Shown: in pieces, positions 27,333 through 35,700 of the stretch
Layout of the letters: every line of letters begins with the position of its first letter
Numbering within the stretch: position 1 is the first letter of the stretch
From: Gammaproteobacteria bacterium
GTDB taxonomy: Bacteria > Pseudomonadota > Gammaproteobacteria > JAADGQ01
Assembly: GCA_015490755.1 (NCBI GenBank)
Contig: WFXF01000017.1
Coordinates: 24,492-88,491, forward strand
DNA: 64,000 nucleotides
Direction of reading: 5' to 3'
Notes under the pieces: generated by a model
What the model was told of the DNA's origin: nothing
The model's database searches: none
The model's input: only the letters and a program-made list of their open reading frames with translations
Made by a program: the position numbers and the translations under genes

Positions 27333-28826
27333 TTATTTATCCACATCAATCATCTGCACAGTACCATCAGGCATAGTCTCGACCATCTGGCCTTTAGGCT
27401 CCTCTAAAAAGAGTATGATCAGTGCAAAAACAATCGCGGAAACAATACCAATAAACAGAAAGAACTGATCGTAATCCACTAATGAGTTCACAGTCAAAAA
27501 CATCACAGCCCCTACATTACCGAAAGCACCTGCCATACCTGCAATCTGCCCCGTCATACGACGCTGTATCAGCGGCACCATTGCATATACAGCACCGGAA
27601 CCTGCCTTGGAAAAAATGCCAGCAATGATAGTTATGCCCACGACCACCCATACCGGCCAGCTTTTTTCCACCAGACCAAGAATCAAAAAACCTGTAGTAA
27701 TACCTGCAAAAACAATAATCAAGGTCAGCTTACGGCCAATTCTGTCACTAACCCAACCACCACCTGGGCGTGCAACCAGATTGATAAAGGGATAAATACC
27801 GGCCAATAAAGCCGCTGTCACTTTGGGAATATCAAACCACGAAACATAAAACATTGCCAACATGGAAACCACCGCCAGTTCTGTACCAAAAGTAACAAGA
27901 TAGGCCCAGTCCAGAATGGCAACTTGCTTAAATTTATAACGATGCAATTCAGGCACAGGTTTTTTCAAGATATGGCTATTAATATGCCATATTTTCCAGA
28001 TCTGAATCAGATAAACAACCGCCAATGTTATATAAATGAAATAGGTTGTCGCAGCATTAATCAATCCCATATTTTCAGGAGACAACTTCCAGGTCAATAC
28101 CGCCAGAGCCAGATACAGAGGTATATTCATTAGAATATAAAGTAACAAATCCCCGGGACTGGTCACTTCCATCGCACCCATTTTTTTGGGTTTAAAATAA
28201 GTGGAACCTTTAGGCGTATTACTAACAGTAAAATAGTACACTACACCATAAATAATGGCCGCGATGCTCGCAAATGTAATCGCATAACGCCAACCATCTG
28301 TATCCCCCATGCTGACTGCAATAAAGGGTAGCGTCATGGCAGCTCCGGCAGATCCAAAGTTACCCCAACCACCGTAAATACCTTGCGCTAAACCGGTCTG
28401 CCTCGCAGGAAACCATTCGCCAATCATACGAATTCCTACAACAAAACCTGCACCAATAAAACCACAAAGAAAACGCAGCAAAGCCAATTGCTCGTAACTG
28501 TTAGCCCATGCAAAAGCGATACTGATCAAGCCCCCTAGCACCAAAATACTGGTGTACATGATGCGTGGCCCCAGTTTATCCACCAGCATACCCACTATAA
28601 TGCGAGCCGGAATGGTCATAGCTACATTAAGGATCAACAGAACCTTGGCCTGCTGATCAGTCAGCCCCAGTGCCTCTTTTATGAAAGGCATCATCGGGCC
28701 CAATCCTAACCAGACAACAAAGGTCATAAAAAAAGCAAACCAGGTGTAATGCAGGATTCGGATATTCGCTTTATTTAAGGCGAAAACATTAAATCTACTA
28801 TTTTCCATCATCAGAGTTACAGCCAT
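27333..28826 (-). CDS. narK: Nitrate/nitrite transporter, NarK/NasA family MFS
   Basis: An inner-membrane transporter for nitrate uptake or nitrate/nitrite exchange. The 497-aa protein has about 12 membrane segments. Family motifs are the loop RIIVGMLVDKLGPRIMYTS and the two nitrate-signature glycine-rich helices (GGWGNFGSAGAAMTLPF and AGAFGNVGAVMFLTVNSL). The start is uncertain between the ATG at 28826 and the ATG pair at residues 6-7. It is divergent from a porin gene. The downstream kinase/phosphatase may control it. Confidence 0.92.
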   Translation of the reverse strand: MAVTLMMENSRFNVFALNKANIRILHYTWFAFFMTFVVWLGLGPMMPFIKEALGLTDQQAKVLLILNVAMTIPARIIVGMLVDKLGPRIMYTSILVLGGLISIAFAWANSYEQLALLRFLCGFIGAGFVVGIRMIGEWFPARQTGLAQGIYGGWGNFGSAGAAMTLPFIAVSMGDTDGWRYAITFASIAAIIYGVVYYFTVSNTPKGSTYFKPKKMGAMEVTSPGDLLLYILMNIPLYLALAVLTWKLSPENMGLINAATTYFIYITLAVVYLIQIWKIWHINSHILKKPVPELHRYKFKQVAILDWAYLVTFGTELAVVSMLAMFYVSWFDIPKVTAALLAGIYPFINLVARPGGGWVSDRIGRKLTLIIVFAGITTGFLILGLVEKSWPVWVVVGITIIAGIFSKAGSGAVYAMVPLIQRRMTGQIAGMAGAFGNVGAVMFLTVNSLVDYDQFFLFIGIVSAIVFALIILFLEEPKGQMVETMPDGTVQMIDVDK

Positions 28827-28842
28827 CTTCAGTTAATTAAAC

Positions 28843-28856
28843 AACAGCATGCTGTT
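28843..28856. promoter_or_regulatory. Perfect 14-bp palindrome upstream of narK
   Basis: AACAGCATGCTGTT lies 17 bases before the narK start codon, within the 206-bp divergent gap to the porin. Its place over the likely promoter or leader suggests an operator, but I cannot name the regulator. Chance occurrence is possible. Confidence 0.3.
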
Positions 28857-28984
28857 ATACAAAAAGCATGCCAGATACTTTATCTATTGATTATAAAGAA
28901 CTTTTTAATTTAACTTGTTATTTCTCAAGGAGAGTGCTACAAAATGCAGCGCTAAACGCACTAAAACAGGTCAAAGACAAATAT

Positions 28985-28998
28985 TTGATGGCGATCTA
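28985..28998. promoter_or_regulatory. FNR/DNR-like box between narK and the porin
   Basis: TTGATGGCGATCTA matches 9 of 10 defined positions of the FNR-family consensus TTGAT-N4-ATCAA. It is centred about 41 bp before the porin ATG and 165 bp before narK. An oxygen- or NO-responsive regulator at a nitrate transporter promoter is plausible, but one match alone is weak evidence. Confidence 0.35.
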
Positions 28999-29032
28999 CG
29001 CTTGATAACCCAGTAACTCAGGAATTTAAAAT

Positions 29033-30193
29033 ATGGCTCTAAAACTGGCAACTGCTACATTGATCTCGGTCTGCACCTTATCGTTACAGGCAACATCACA
29101 CGCTACAATACCGTTCAACGACGTTTTTAGTATGATCGGTGATGCCAGAACGGGATATTATGCTATCCACAGAGATGACCGTGACAACAGCAGCTCAAGC
29201 AAGCATGAGTGGCGACTCAGGCTGCGGCCCGGCGTACATGCCAATATCAATGAATCATTCACTGCCCGGTTACGTTTTGCCGGTCGTTACACCAGTATGG
29301 AAGGCAAGAATGACGCTCACTTCAAGCTTTATTCTGGCATTACACCAGGAAAGGATGGCCTGAAAATGGGGCAATCGACACTGGATGAAGCCTGGGTCAA
29401 CTACAAGCAAGGCCGCTGGAGCTTACGTGCAGGTCGTATGCAGACCAAATTTGAACTGACCGGAGTAGCCAAAAAGTCGCTGGATCGTAATAATAGCCCC
29501 AATACCGACATTGCCTGGACCGATGGCCTTTATTTCAAACACAAAGGTACAAATGGCTGGACGACCCACGCGATTCTGCAATACAACCCTGCGGATGGTG
29601 CCACGGAAGTACGCCGCCTGCCGCTCGATTTTACAGATAGCAGCAGTCGAGCAAGCTATTTTATTGCTTATGAAAAACTTGATAAAAAAGCCACTATTGT
29701 TCAGCAGGGGTTAGATATCACCTACCTTCCCGCTGCGCTTCAAACGGATGGAGCAACCTCAGATAAAACTGATAACTACCTCGCCGTTGTCGGCCGCATG
29801 GCTGCACAGTGGCCCATGGGAAATAATGGCATGAAGTTTTTGCTTGGTGGTGAATTAGGTTACGCACCCAATACACCAACACTCAGCGCACTAAATTTGG
29901 GCACTTCAGGTAATACAGGGGGTAAAGCCACACAAGTGACATTTAACTTTATCGATATTATGCCAAACCATAGCCTGGGTATCGTACTGGCAAGAGCAGA
30001 AGGGGGCTGGCTGTTATCACCGGACTTCAAAAGCAATCAAAACCTGTTTGAAACACGTTACCGCTGGAGTCTGGACAAACGACAGCGCATCGAAATACGC
30101 CTACGTTATCGCACCGATATCAAGCAGAGAACTGACAAACCTGAAAAGCGGATAGATCGTGATCTCTATGCGCGCTATACCTTGAAGTTTTGA
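29033..30193 (+). CDS. Outer-membrane beta-barrel porin
   Basis: A 386-aa exported protein with an N-terminal signal peptide (cleavage near ATSHA, residue 24). It has alternating hydrophobic/aromatic strands throughout (for example WRLRLRPGVHANI, WSLRAGRMQTKF) and a final Phe typical of barrel insertion by Bam. It resembles putative alginate-export-like or general porins; the substrate is unknown. Divergence from narK suggests it may help anions such as nitrate cross the outer membrane, which is only inference. Confidence 0.78.
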   Translation: MALKLATATLISVCTLSLQATSHATIPFNDVFSMIGDARTGYYAIHRDDRDNSSSSKHEWRLRLRPGVHANINESFTARLRFAGRYTSMEGKNDAHFKLYSGITPGKDGLKMGQSTLDEAWVNYKQGRWSLRAGRMQTKFELTGVAKKSLDRNNSPNTDIAWTDGLYFKHKGTNGWTTHAILQYNPADGATEVRRLPLDFTDSSSRASYFIAYEKLDKKATIVQQGLDITYLPAALQTDGATSDKTDNYLAVVGRMAAQWPMGNNGMKFLLGGELGYAPNTPTLSALNLGTSGNTGGKATQVTFNFIDIMPNHSLGIVLARAEGGWLLSPDFKSNQNLFETRYRWSLDKRQRIEIRLRYRTDIKQRTDKPEKRIDRDLYARYTLKF

Positions 30194-30198
30194 TAAAC

Positions 30199-30223
30199 AC
30201 CCCCGCCACAAGCGGGCGGGGGT
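30199..30223 (+). terminator. GC-rich hairpin after the plus-strand porin
   Basis: A perfect 9-bp stem (ACCCCCGCC at 30199-30207 with GGCGGGGGT at 30215-30223) and a 7-base loop begins just past the porin stop. There is no T tract on the plus strand, so termination efficiency is uncertain; it may also stabilise the mRNA end. Confidence 0.5.
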
Positions 30224-30224
30224 A

Positions 30225-30259
30225 TTAAAAAAATTAGCAGGAACTGTGATCAGCTCCTG
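30225..30259 (-). terminator. Terminator of the minus-strand porin
   Basis: On the minus strand CAGGAGCTG-ATCA-CAGTTCCTG (one G-U pair) is followed by CTAATTTTTTTAAT, a textbook rho-independent terminator. It is placed 12 bases after the stop codon of the porin at 30272-31300. Confidence 0.85.
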
Positions 30260-30271
30260 ATCTGGAGAGAC

Positions 30272-31300
30272 TTAGAAACCCACCTGAAACTGTGCGAGAA
30301 ACACATTATCTTTGTAACCCTTTATTGCATAGCCTTCATACTTCTCTTTATCACCAGAAGCCACAACATAGTTCAGCTGAATGCGGGCATTTTGCTTTTT
30401 ATCAGCCAAAAAGATATTCCAGCCGATGTAAGTGTTGCCTAAGCTGGTATCAGAATCTTTATACTCACTGCTGGCTACATAGTGACGGACAACAGCTTCA
30501 TTCATTTTGTTAATGCTGTAACCTGCGTGTATATAACCAACACTTTCATCTTTGCCTTTATCTCCCTTAACATTACTGCCCGCAATATACTCAGCTTTGA
30601 AAGTCATGGCACCTGTTTTGTAAGAACCTGCTACACCCACCACGGAATAATCTTCGTAGGTAGAATCAGAGTCCGAAGTGCTGGAGCCATAAGATACTTC
30701 AAGATGTAAACTCTCATCTATGTCATACATCAATCGCCCCGCGTAGGCCGCAGCATCACCCGCTGTTCCCTTAGGTGCGGCACTGGAGCGCCCCGCAGGA
30801 TTAAAAACACCAAAGTCGTAACCAAAACCACTTAAATTACGGCCACTGACCATCAAGCCCGCAGCACGTTCCAGCACCAGACCTTTATCCATACCACGCT
30901 TGGTAATATCCAGCTGTTTACTGGCGATGCTAAAATCCATACCAACAGGCGTTTTGAAAACACCAGCTCTGACCTTAGCCGCTTTACTAAGTTTATAACC
31001 CACAACGGCATCCTTGATAATTTCAGGCACGCCAATTTTTGTTTTACTATAACCGGAATTATCAGTCTTATTGAAATCCAGCTGCAACTTTCCCCAAGCT
31101 TTATCATGTTTAATTTTGTAACCGATACGAATGCTATCAGCACCGAAACGTAACCCATCAGCATCTGCGTCAGCTGCCCCCCCATCACCTACGGCTGCAG
31201 TAATTTGTGAATAACCAAAAAACTTGGATTCGGCGGCACTAAGGCTCATCGGTGCGGCAAGTGCAGTCGCGACAGCCACGGTGATCATACTCTTATTCAT
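30272..31300 (-). CDS. Outer-membrane porin, OprO/P-like
   Basis: A 342-aa precursor with signal peptide MNKSMITVAVATALAAPMSL, cleaved at LSAA. It has a beta-barrel pattern ending in AQFQVGF with the terminal Phe. The segment KVRAGVFKTPVGMDFSIASK is typical of phosphate-selective porin O/P family strands. Substrate is unproven. It has its own terminator and a 309-bp divergent promoter region shared with the next porin. Confidence 0.8.
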   Translation of the reverse strand: MNKSMITVAVATALAAPMSLSAAESKFFGYSQITAAVGDGGAADADADGLRFGADSIRIGYKIKHDKAWGKLQLDFNKTDNSGYSKTKIGVPEIIKDAVVGYKLSKAAKVRAGVFKTPVGMDFSIASKQLDITKRGMDKGLVLERAAGLMVSGRNLSGFGYDFGVFNPAGRSSAAPKGTAGDAAAYAGRLMYDIDESLHLEVSYGSSTSDSDSTYEDYSVVGVAGSYKTGAMTFKAEYIAGSNVKGDKGKDESVGYIHAGYSINKMNEAVVRHYVASSEYKDSDTSLGNTYIGWNIFLADKKQNARIQLNYVVASGDKEKYEGYAIKGYKDNVFLAQFQVGF

Positions 31301-31609
31301 TAAAGTAACTCTCCGAGTTATTGTTGATAAAAAAACTATGTTTTAAAATGACGATCGTATTTATAGCAGCAATGAGTGGAAATGCAACCATTTTTTATAA
31401 AACAACCTGTTCAACATATAAATACAGTACATTGATACGTCTGAAAACTGACCAAATGAGGTTTATCTATGATCATTTCAACCTTCTCAGGCTGTCATCA
31501 AAACGTCACAAAATTTACATAAAATCTTCATTCAAGGTCGAGTATGTTATGACCTGAAATTTCATGATTTACATATTAACAAGACTTATAATTTAAAAGA
31601 GGCAAGCAA
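31301..31609. promoter_or_regulatory. Divergent promoter region between two porins
   Basis: 309 bp without a supported gene. It is very AT-rich. A perfect TATAAT occurs at 31587-31592, 18 bases before the GTG start of the right-hand porin, but the matching -35 position (around ATGATT) is poor. An AGAGG ribosome-binding site follows. I see no convincing operator. Confidence 0.45.
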
Positions 31610-32671
31610 GTGAAAAAAAATCTGATTGCATTAGCGGTAACTGCTGCAATGGCCGCACCATTGACTGCGGGCGCTGCCCAGGTTGCCGGTGAAAAACTGG
31701 AAATTTACGGAAAGCTGCATGTTTCTATTGATCGCAGTAACCGGGATGACCCGGCAAACACCAATGATGGCATGAGTATTTCCAGCAACTCCTCACGAAT
31801 CGGTTTCAAGGGTAAACTGCCACTGGAAAATGGTATGCAACTCTTCTGGCAGGCTGAACAGGAAGTGCGCTGGGATGACGGTTCCAAAGGCAACTTTGCT
31901 GACCGTAACAGTTATGTCGGTCTGGCCAGCGGCATTCACAGTCTGCGTGTGGGCGTCTATGACACTCCTTTTAAATCTGTCGCTAGTAAATGGGGCTTAT
32001 TCGGTGACTCAGTGGGTGAACGTCGAGCCGTACTCGGCGCAGGCTACCTTGATGGCAACCAACTCAACGAACGCGCTAACAACTCACTGATGTACCAGCT
32101 CAAAAACGATTCACTCAAAATCCAGACCATGTATGCTGTCGATCCTGAAAGCCAGTCCAGTACTGTTGATGATAACGACAGCTCTATGTTTGGCGCAGGC
32201 GTATGGTGGAAATTCAACGATTTGAAACTATCAGCAGCTTACGAAGGATGGAAAAAGCATAGCAAAATGAAGGACGGTTCAGCCTTTCGCATAGCAGCAG
32301 CATACGATCTCGGCGACCATCAATTAGGTGCCATTTATGAAGATATCAGCTCCGACAATGTCGATCAGTGGAAACGCAGCGCCTACGGCTTGAACTGGAA
32401 GTGGAAATTTACAGGCTACACGGATCTTCGAGCGCAATACATTGTCGTTGATAGTGCTGAAAACCTAGTCGATACCGGAACCACCAAAGTTGGTCTGGGT
32501 GTCTTCCACAAACTGGATAAAAAAGCTGAGGTCTATGTCGCTTATGGTGCCACAAACAATGATACCAATGCTAAATTCCAGGCTGTCGATGGTGGTCACG
32601 GAGACGAAGTTAAAACAATTAAAGGCGGTAGTCCAAGCGCCTTTTCTCTGGGATTGGTATACAAATTTTAA
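31610..32671 (+). CDS. Outer-membrane porin, general (Porin_4/OmpC-like) type
   Basis: A 353-aa precursor with signal peptide MKKNLIALAVTAAMAAPLTA, cleaved at GAAQ. The first strands LEIYGKLHVSIDRSN and SRIGFKGKLPLENGMQLFWQ are characteristic of trimeric general porins, as is NSYVGLASGIHSLRVGVYDTP. The C-terminus LGLVYKF ends in Phe. Starts at GTG. The related signal peptide to the neighbouring porin suggests similar export rather than recent duplication; the barrels differ in sequence. Confidence 0.85.
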   Translation: MKKNLIALAVTAAMAAPLTAGAAQVAGEKLEIYGKLHVSIDRSNRDDPANTNDGMSISSNSSRIGFKGKLPLENGMQLFWQAEQEVRWDDGSKGNFADRNSYVGLASGIHSLRVGVYDTPFKSVASKWGLFGDSVGERRAVLGAGYLDGNQLNERANNSLMYQLKNDSLKIQTMYAVDPESQSSTVDDNDSSMFGAGVWWKFNDLKLSAAYEGWKKHSKMKDGSAFRIAAAYDLGDHQLGAIYEDISSDNVDQWKRSAYGLNWKWKFTGYTDLRAQYIVVDSAENLVDTGTTKVGLGVFHKLDKKAEVYVAYGATNNDTNAKFQAVDGGHGDEVKTIKGGSPSAFSLGLVYKF

Positions 32672-32689
32672 AGTTTAGAGCATATTATA

Positions 32690-32713
32690 AAGCTGGGTTA
32701 AAATACCCAGCTT
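32690..32713. terminator. Hairpin between porin and convergent ParA gene
   Basis: AAGCTGGG (32690-32697) pairs with CCCAGCTT (32706-32713) around an 8-base loop. It overlaps the stop codon of the convergent ATPase gene. T tracts are weak on both sides, so it is a probable but not certain bidirectional terminator. Confidence 0.5.
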
Positions 32714-33416
32714 ACCCATAAAGAGCTGCATTATTAGCGTTTGATAGCTTTAAAACCGCATCAATTTTACCTACCATCTCATCCCAGCTCGCCCGCTCAT
32801 GTTGAACAGACTGGCATCTCATCTCATGAATGCCAATACCTGTTTCCGCCGCTCGCACATAGTCCAGACTGTCCCTTAAATTAATCAATACTGGGATATT
32901 CAGGTCATCTAAAAGGTCATCCAAAAATATTTTAAGCTTATGAAATGTATCGGCACGTCGACGAACACGATTTCCGACCAGAAAGAGAGGTGTTTTATTG
33001 GTACGTAACCGTGTTGCAAACATCAGCTCTCGCACAAAGCGAGCTGTTGCAGCCATATCAATGGAAGAAGGTAGCACCGGGATAATCACGGCATTAATAT
33101 TTTTGACGTGAGCAGATAACTCATGCGCTTTAATCCCGCCTGGCATATCCAGCACAATGCGCTGGGTATCAGGAGGAACCTTAAGCTGCCAGGCTCGTGT
33201 ACTACTTTGAGTAGTGCGGGTTCGATACCCCACTACTCCGTAGATTTCAGGCATATCAACAGACCGTTGACGAAGCCATTCTGTGCTTGACCCTTGCGGA
33301 TCATAATCAAATAACGCGGTATGGAGTCCTTTCGACGCGTAATAACTTGCCAAGTTGGTTGCGATGGTTGTTTTACCGCATCCGCCCTTGGAATTCATTA
33401 CAATAATTCTTTGCAT
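32712..33416 (-). CDS. Second ParA-family ATPase, orphan
   Basis: A 234-aa ParA/MinD-like ATPase with deviant Walker A SKGGCGKTTIATNLA (residues 9-23), A' box LFDYDPQGSSTEW and the Walker B-like RIVLDMPGG. No ParB, adaptor-sized gene or parS-like site is adjacent; neighbours are a porin and nnrS. It differs clearly from the ATPase at 12.2 kb (longer, DYDPQ in place of DADPQ). Its cargo is unknown; an orphan positioning ATPase is one reading. Confidence 0.87.
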   Translation of the reverse strand: MQRIIVMNSKGGCGKTTIATNLASYYASKGLHTALFDYDPQGSSTEWLRQRSVDMPEIYGVVGYRTRTTQSSTRAWQLKVPPDTQRIVLDMPGGIKAHELSAHVKNINAVIIPVLPSSIDMAATARFVRELMFATRLRTNKTPLFLVGNRVRRRADTFHKLKIFLDDLLDDLNIPVLINLRDSLDYVRAAETGIGIHEMRCQSVQHERASWDEMVGKIDAVLKLSNANNAALYG

Positions 33417-33558
33417 AATAATCCAACAGCTTTGATTGCTTGAATTTACAGTCGAAACAGTCTTTAGGATGAAGGGATATTACAAAAATTGCAAGCTCAT
33501 ATTTTCTTTTTAATGAAATTATGCCAGCGAAATTAACGAAGATTTGGGTTAGAATCCA

Positions 33559-34758
33559 GTGATGCTTATTAATATCGAACCACCTGCACGTAACATTCCC
33601 AAATTTGCTCTATTTAATCTGGGCTTTCGTCCATTTTTTCTGGGAGCGGCTGCATTTGCTATTTTGGCTATGACGGTATGGTTGGGAATCTACCTACTGG
33701 ACTGGAACCTCGGACTTGCTGGCTTACCCGCAACCACTTGGCATGCTCATGAGATGATTTATGGTTATAGTCTTGCCGTTATTGCTGGCTTCCTACTCAC
33801 TGCGGTTAAAAACTGGACAGGTATTCAAACTCTACATGGCTACCAACTGGCATGGCTCTTTACACTATGGGCTACCACTCGAATTTTAACTTTAACTCAA
33901 ACGCCCATTGAGATTATTGCTGTACTGGATTGCCTATTTTTACTGATTTTAATTGTCGCACTCACATCCCCTATCATCAAAACCAAAAATCGTAAACAAC
34001 TGGGTATTATCGCCAAACTAATACTCATACTGCTTAGTAACGTTCTTTTTTATCTTGGCAATGCAGGGCTTATTGAGAATGGTATTCAACAAGGTTTAAT
34101 GTCTGGCCTTTATCTGATTATTGGCCTGATTCTCATGTTAGGTCGGCGAGTGATTCCATTTTTCATTGAAAAAGGAGTCAGTTACCCTGTTAAGATTAAA
34201 AATTGGCAATGGCTGGATATTTCAAGCCTGGTGCTATTCTTTATATTCTGGATTACAGCCAGCTTCACCACTTTCGATACTATCACCGCTTTGCTTGCTG
34301 TCATTTTATTTGTGCTGCACTGCATTAGACTATGGGGGTGGTACACCGCTGGAATCTGGGAAAAACCACTCCTCTGGATTCTCTACCTTGCTTACATATT
34401 TCTGATTTTGGGGTTTTTATTAACTGCACTCTCTCTATTTTCAGATTTAACTGCCAGCATTGCGATACACGCATTTGCAATGGGAGGGATCGGCATGATG
34501 ACAATGGGTATGATGGCTCGTGTCTCACTAGGTCATACAGGTAGAAATATTGCGGAGCCACCCAAGCTATTAATTTTTAGCCTGATACTATTATTGGCCG
34601 GATCGATCATCAGGGTTATCTTGCCACTACTCTTTCCCGGTCACTACACAATATGGATCGGCATATCGCAAATATTATGGGTGAGCTCATTTACACTGTT
34701 TTTATTTATTTATGCGCCTATTTTGGTCATGCGGCGCGTAGATGGGCGTTTGGGGTAA
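33559..34758 (+). CDS. nnrS: NnrS family membrane protein
   Basis: A 399-aa inner-membrane protein with about 12 hydrophobic helices. NnrS proteins bind haem and copper and protect cells against nitric-oxide stress, and are normally regulated with denitrification or NO-detoxification genes. Family hallmarks are NLGFRPFFLGAAAFAIL at the start, WHAHEMIYGYSLAVIAGFLL with its conserved histidines, and MGRRVIPFF-like LGRRVIPFFIEKG. It lies close to other NO-response genes here. Its last 97 bp occur again at 35606-35700. Confidence 0.93.
   Translation: MMLINIEPPARNIPKFALFNLGFRPFFLGAAAFAILAMTVWLGIYLLDWNLGLAGLPATTWHAHEMIYGYSLAVIAGFLLTAVKNWTGIQTLHGYQLAWLFTLWATTRILTLTQTPIEIIAVLDCLFLLILIVALTSPIIKTKNRKQLGIIAKLILILLSNVLFYLGNAGLIENGIQQGLMSGLYLIIGLILMLGRRVIPFFIEKGVSYPVKIKNWQWLDISSLVLFFIFWITASFTTFDTITALLAVILFVLHCIRLWGWYTAGIWEKPLLWILYLAYIFLILGFLLTALSLFSDLTASIAIHAFAMGGIGMMTMGMMARVSLGHTGRNIAEPPKLLIFSLILLLAGSIIRVILPLLFPGHYTIWIGISQILWVSSFTLFLFIYAPILVMRRVDGRLG
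34662..34758. repeat. nnrS 3'-end direct repeat, copy 1
   Basis: The last part of nnrS. Its final 34 bases (34725-34758, ending in the TAA) are identical to 35667-35700, and similarity with a few differences extends upstream to about 34662. The two copies flank the vapBC genes and are about 940 bp apart. Confidence 0.85.
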
Positions 34759-34807
34759 CATTAATTTAATTACAGCCTCAATTAGAAGGGTACTACAGAT
34801 AGATGTG

Positions 34808-35194
34808 TTAAAATCCAACCAGCTCAACAGACAGATGTTTAAAATGTTTATCAATTGTTAAAACCGGCACATTATGTGTTATTGCTACCATAGCAATAAC
34901 AGCATCTGATAAAGGCAAAGTGATGCCGTTACTCCGTAATTTCTGGAGTGCTTTGCCAGCGGCAAACCAGGTCGATTCTTCTATGGGTAATATTTCGATA
35001 TTTGTAAACAGAAACTCCAGTTGCCGCTGCTCTTTTTCCCCTTTTGCTCCTTGTAGTAGTTCCGCAATCACTACGCCACATAGAACAACCTGGTCTCGCT
35101 CAATCGCAAGAGAAACATAATCGCCCAATACACCATCTTTTAATCGTAAAAAATCAACCCACGCACAAGTATCAAACAGTATCTTATTATACAT
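34808..35194 (-). CDS. vapC: VapC-type PIN-domain toxin
   Basis: A 128-aa PIN-domain ribonuclease. The acidic metal-binding residues are all visible: D8 in ILFDTCAWVDFL, E45 in IAELLQG, D97 in LPLSDAVIA and D115 in LTIDKHF. This suggests an active toxin. It overlaps the upstream antitoxin stop codon by 1 nt (TAATG), the usual coupling of a type II module. It sits between repeated nnrS ends, which suggests arrival by integration. Confidence 0.92.
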   Translation of the reverse strand: MYNKILFDTCAWVDFLRLKDGVLGDYVSLAIERDQVVLCGVVIAELLQGAKGEKEQRQLEFLFTNIEILPIEESTWFAAGKALQKLRSNGITLPLSDAVIAMVAITHNVPVLTIDKHFKHLSVELVGF

Positions 35195-35397
35195 TATTTA
35201 ACCTTTTCCAACTCCCTCAAGGCTTGCCAATTATCTTCAATATCTACTTCACCTCGCATTGCCAGTAGTTTTTTCTTTTTTTGCTGCTTCAAATATTCTT
35301 GTAAAGCAATGCGAACAGCTTCTGAACGATTGCTCTTACCCGTAAAAGACATAACATCATGTAAAGTATTATCATCTATATTCAGTGTGGCTCGCAT
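35194..35397 (-). CDS. vapB: VapB-type antitoxin
   Basis: A 67-aa partner of the PIN toxin. It starts MRATLNIDDNTLHDVMSFTG with a ribbon-helix-helix-like N-terminus (SNRSEAVRIALQEYLKQQKK). Its tail is acidic and aromatic (DIEDNWQALRELEK) and probably wraps the toxin active site. It should bind and repress its own promoter. It is the first gene of the pair. Confidence 0.88.
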   Translation of the reverse strand: MRATLNIDDNTLHDVMSFTGKSNRSEAVRIALQEYLKQQKKKKLLAMRGEVDIEDNWQALRELEKVK

Positions 35398-35605
35398 AAT
35401 AAATCACCTACAATTTTATGACAAATAATTATAGCATAATCATAAGCTACCAGTCACTTTGCCCGATAATTCAGGTATAGCACCCCTGACAATAAAAATG
35501 GCAGTTGATGGGCAACAACGAAACCTTTCAAATTTTATTGGGTTCGCAACATTGCAATATTTTGACTTCAAAAAGTTATCGATGACAACGAGATGAAACA
35601 GATAG
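35398..35605. other. Non-coding stretch between vapB and the second nnrS end
   Basis: With the repeat copy it makes a 303-bp gap. The first part (35398-35460) should hold the vapBC promoter and operator; AT-rich sequence TTATAGCATAATCATAAGC is present. I see no open frame, integrase remnant or RNA gene. Confidence 0.5.
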
Positions 35606-35700
35606 AGATATCCCAAAATATTATAGGTTACCGCATTTGCACTGTTTTTATTTATGCACCTATTTGGGTCATGCGGCGCGTAGATGGGCGTTTGGGGTAA
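35606..35700. repeat. nnrS 3'-end direct repeat, copy 2
   Basis: A gene-less copy of the nnrS C-terminal coding end, 34 bases perfect at its right end and diverged upstream (an ATTT deletion and several substitutions). Its TAA abuts exactly the stop codon of the next, opposing gene at 35701. It is either a second attachment-like site or the remnant of a tandem nnrS. Confidence 0.85.

Noticed and set aside
34808..35397. vapBC as part of the NO/nitrate regulon
   Set aside because: The flanking duplicated nnrS ends show it as an inserted module, and no NO-type operator is seen upstream.
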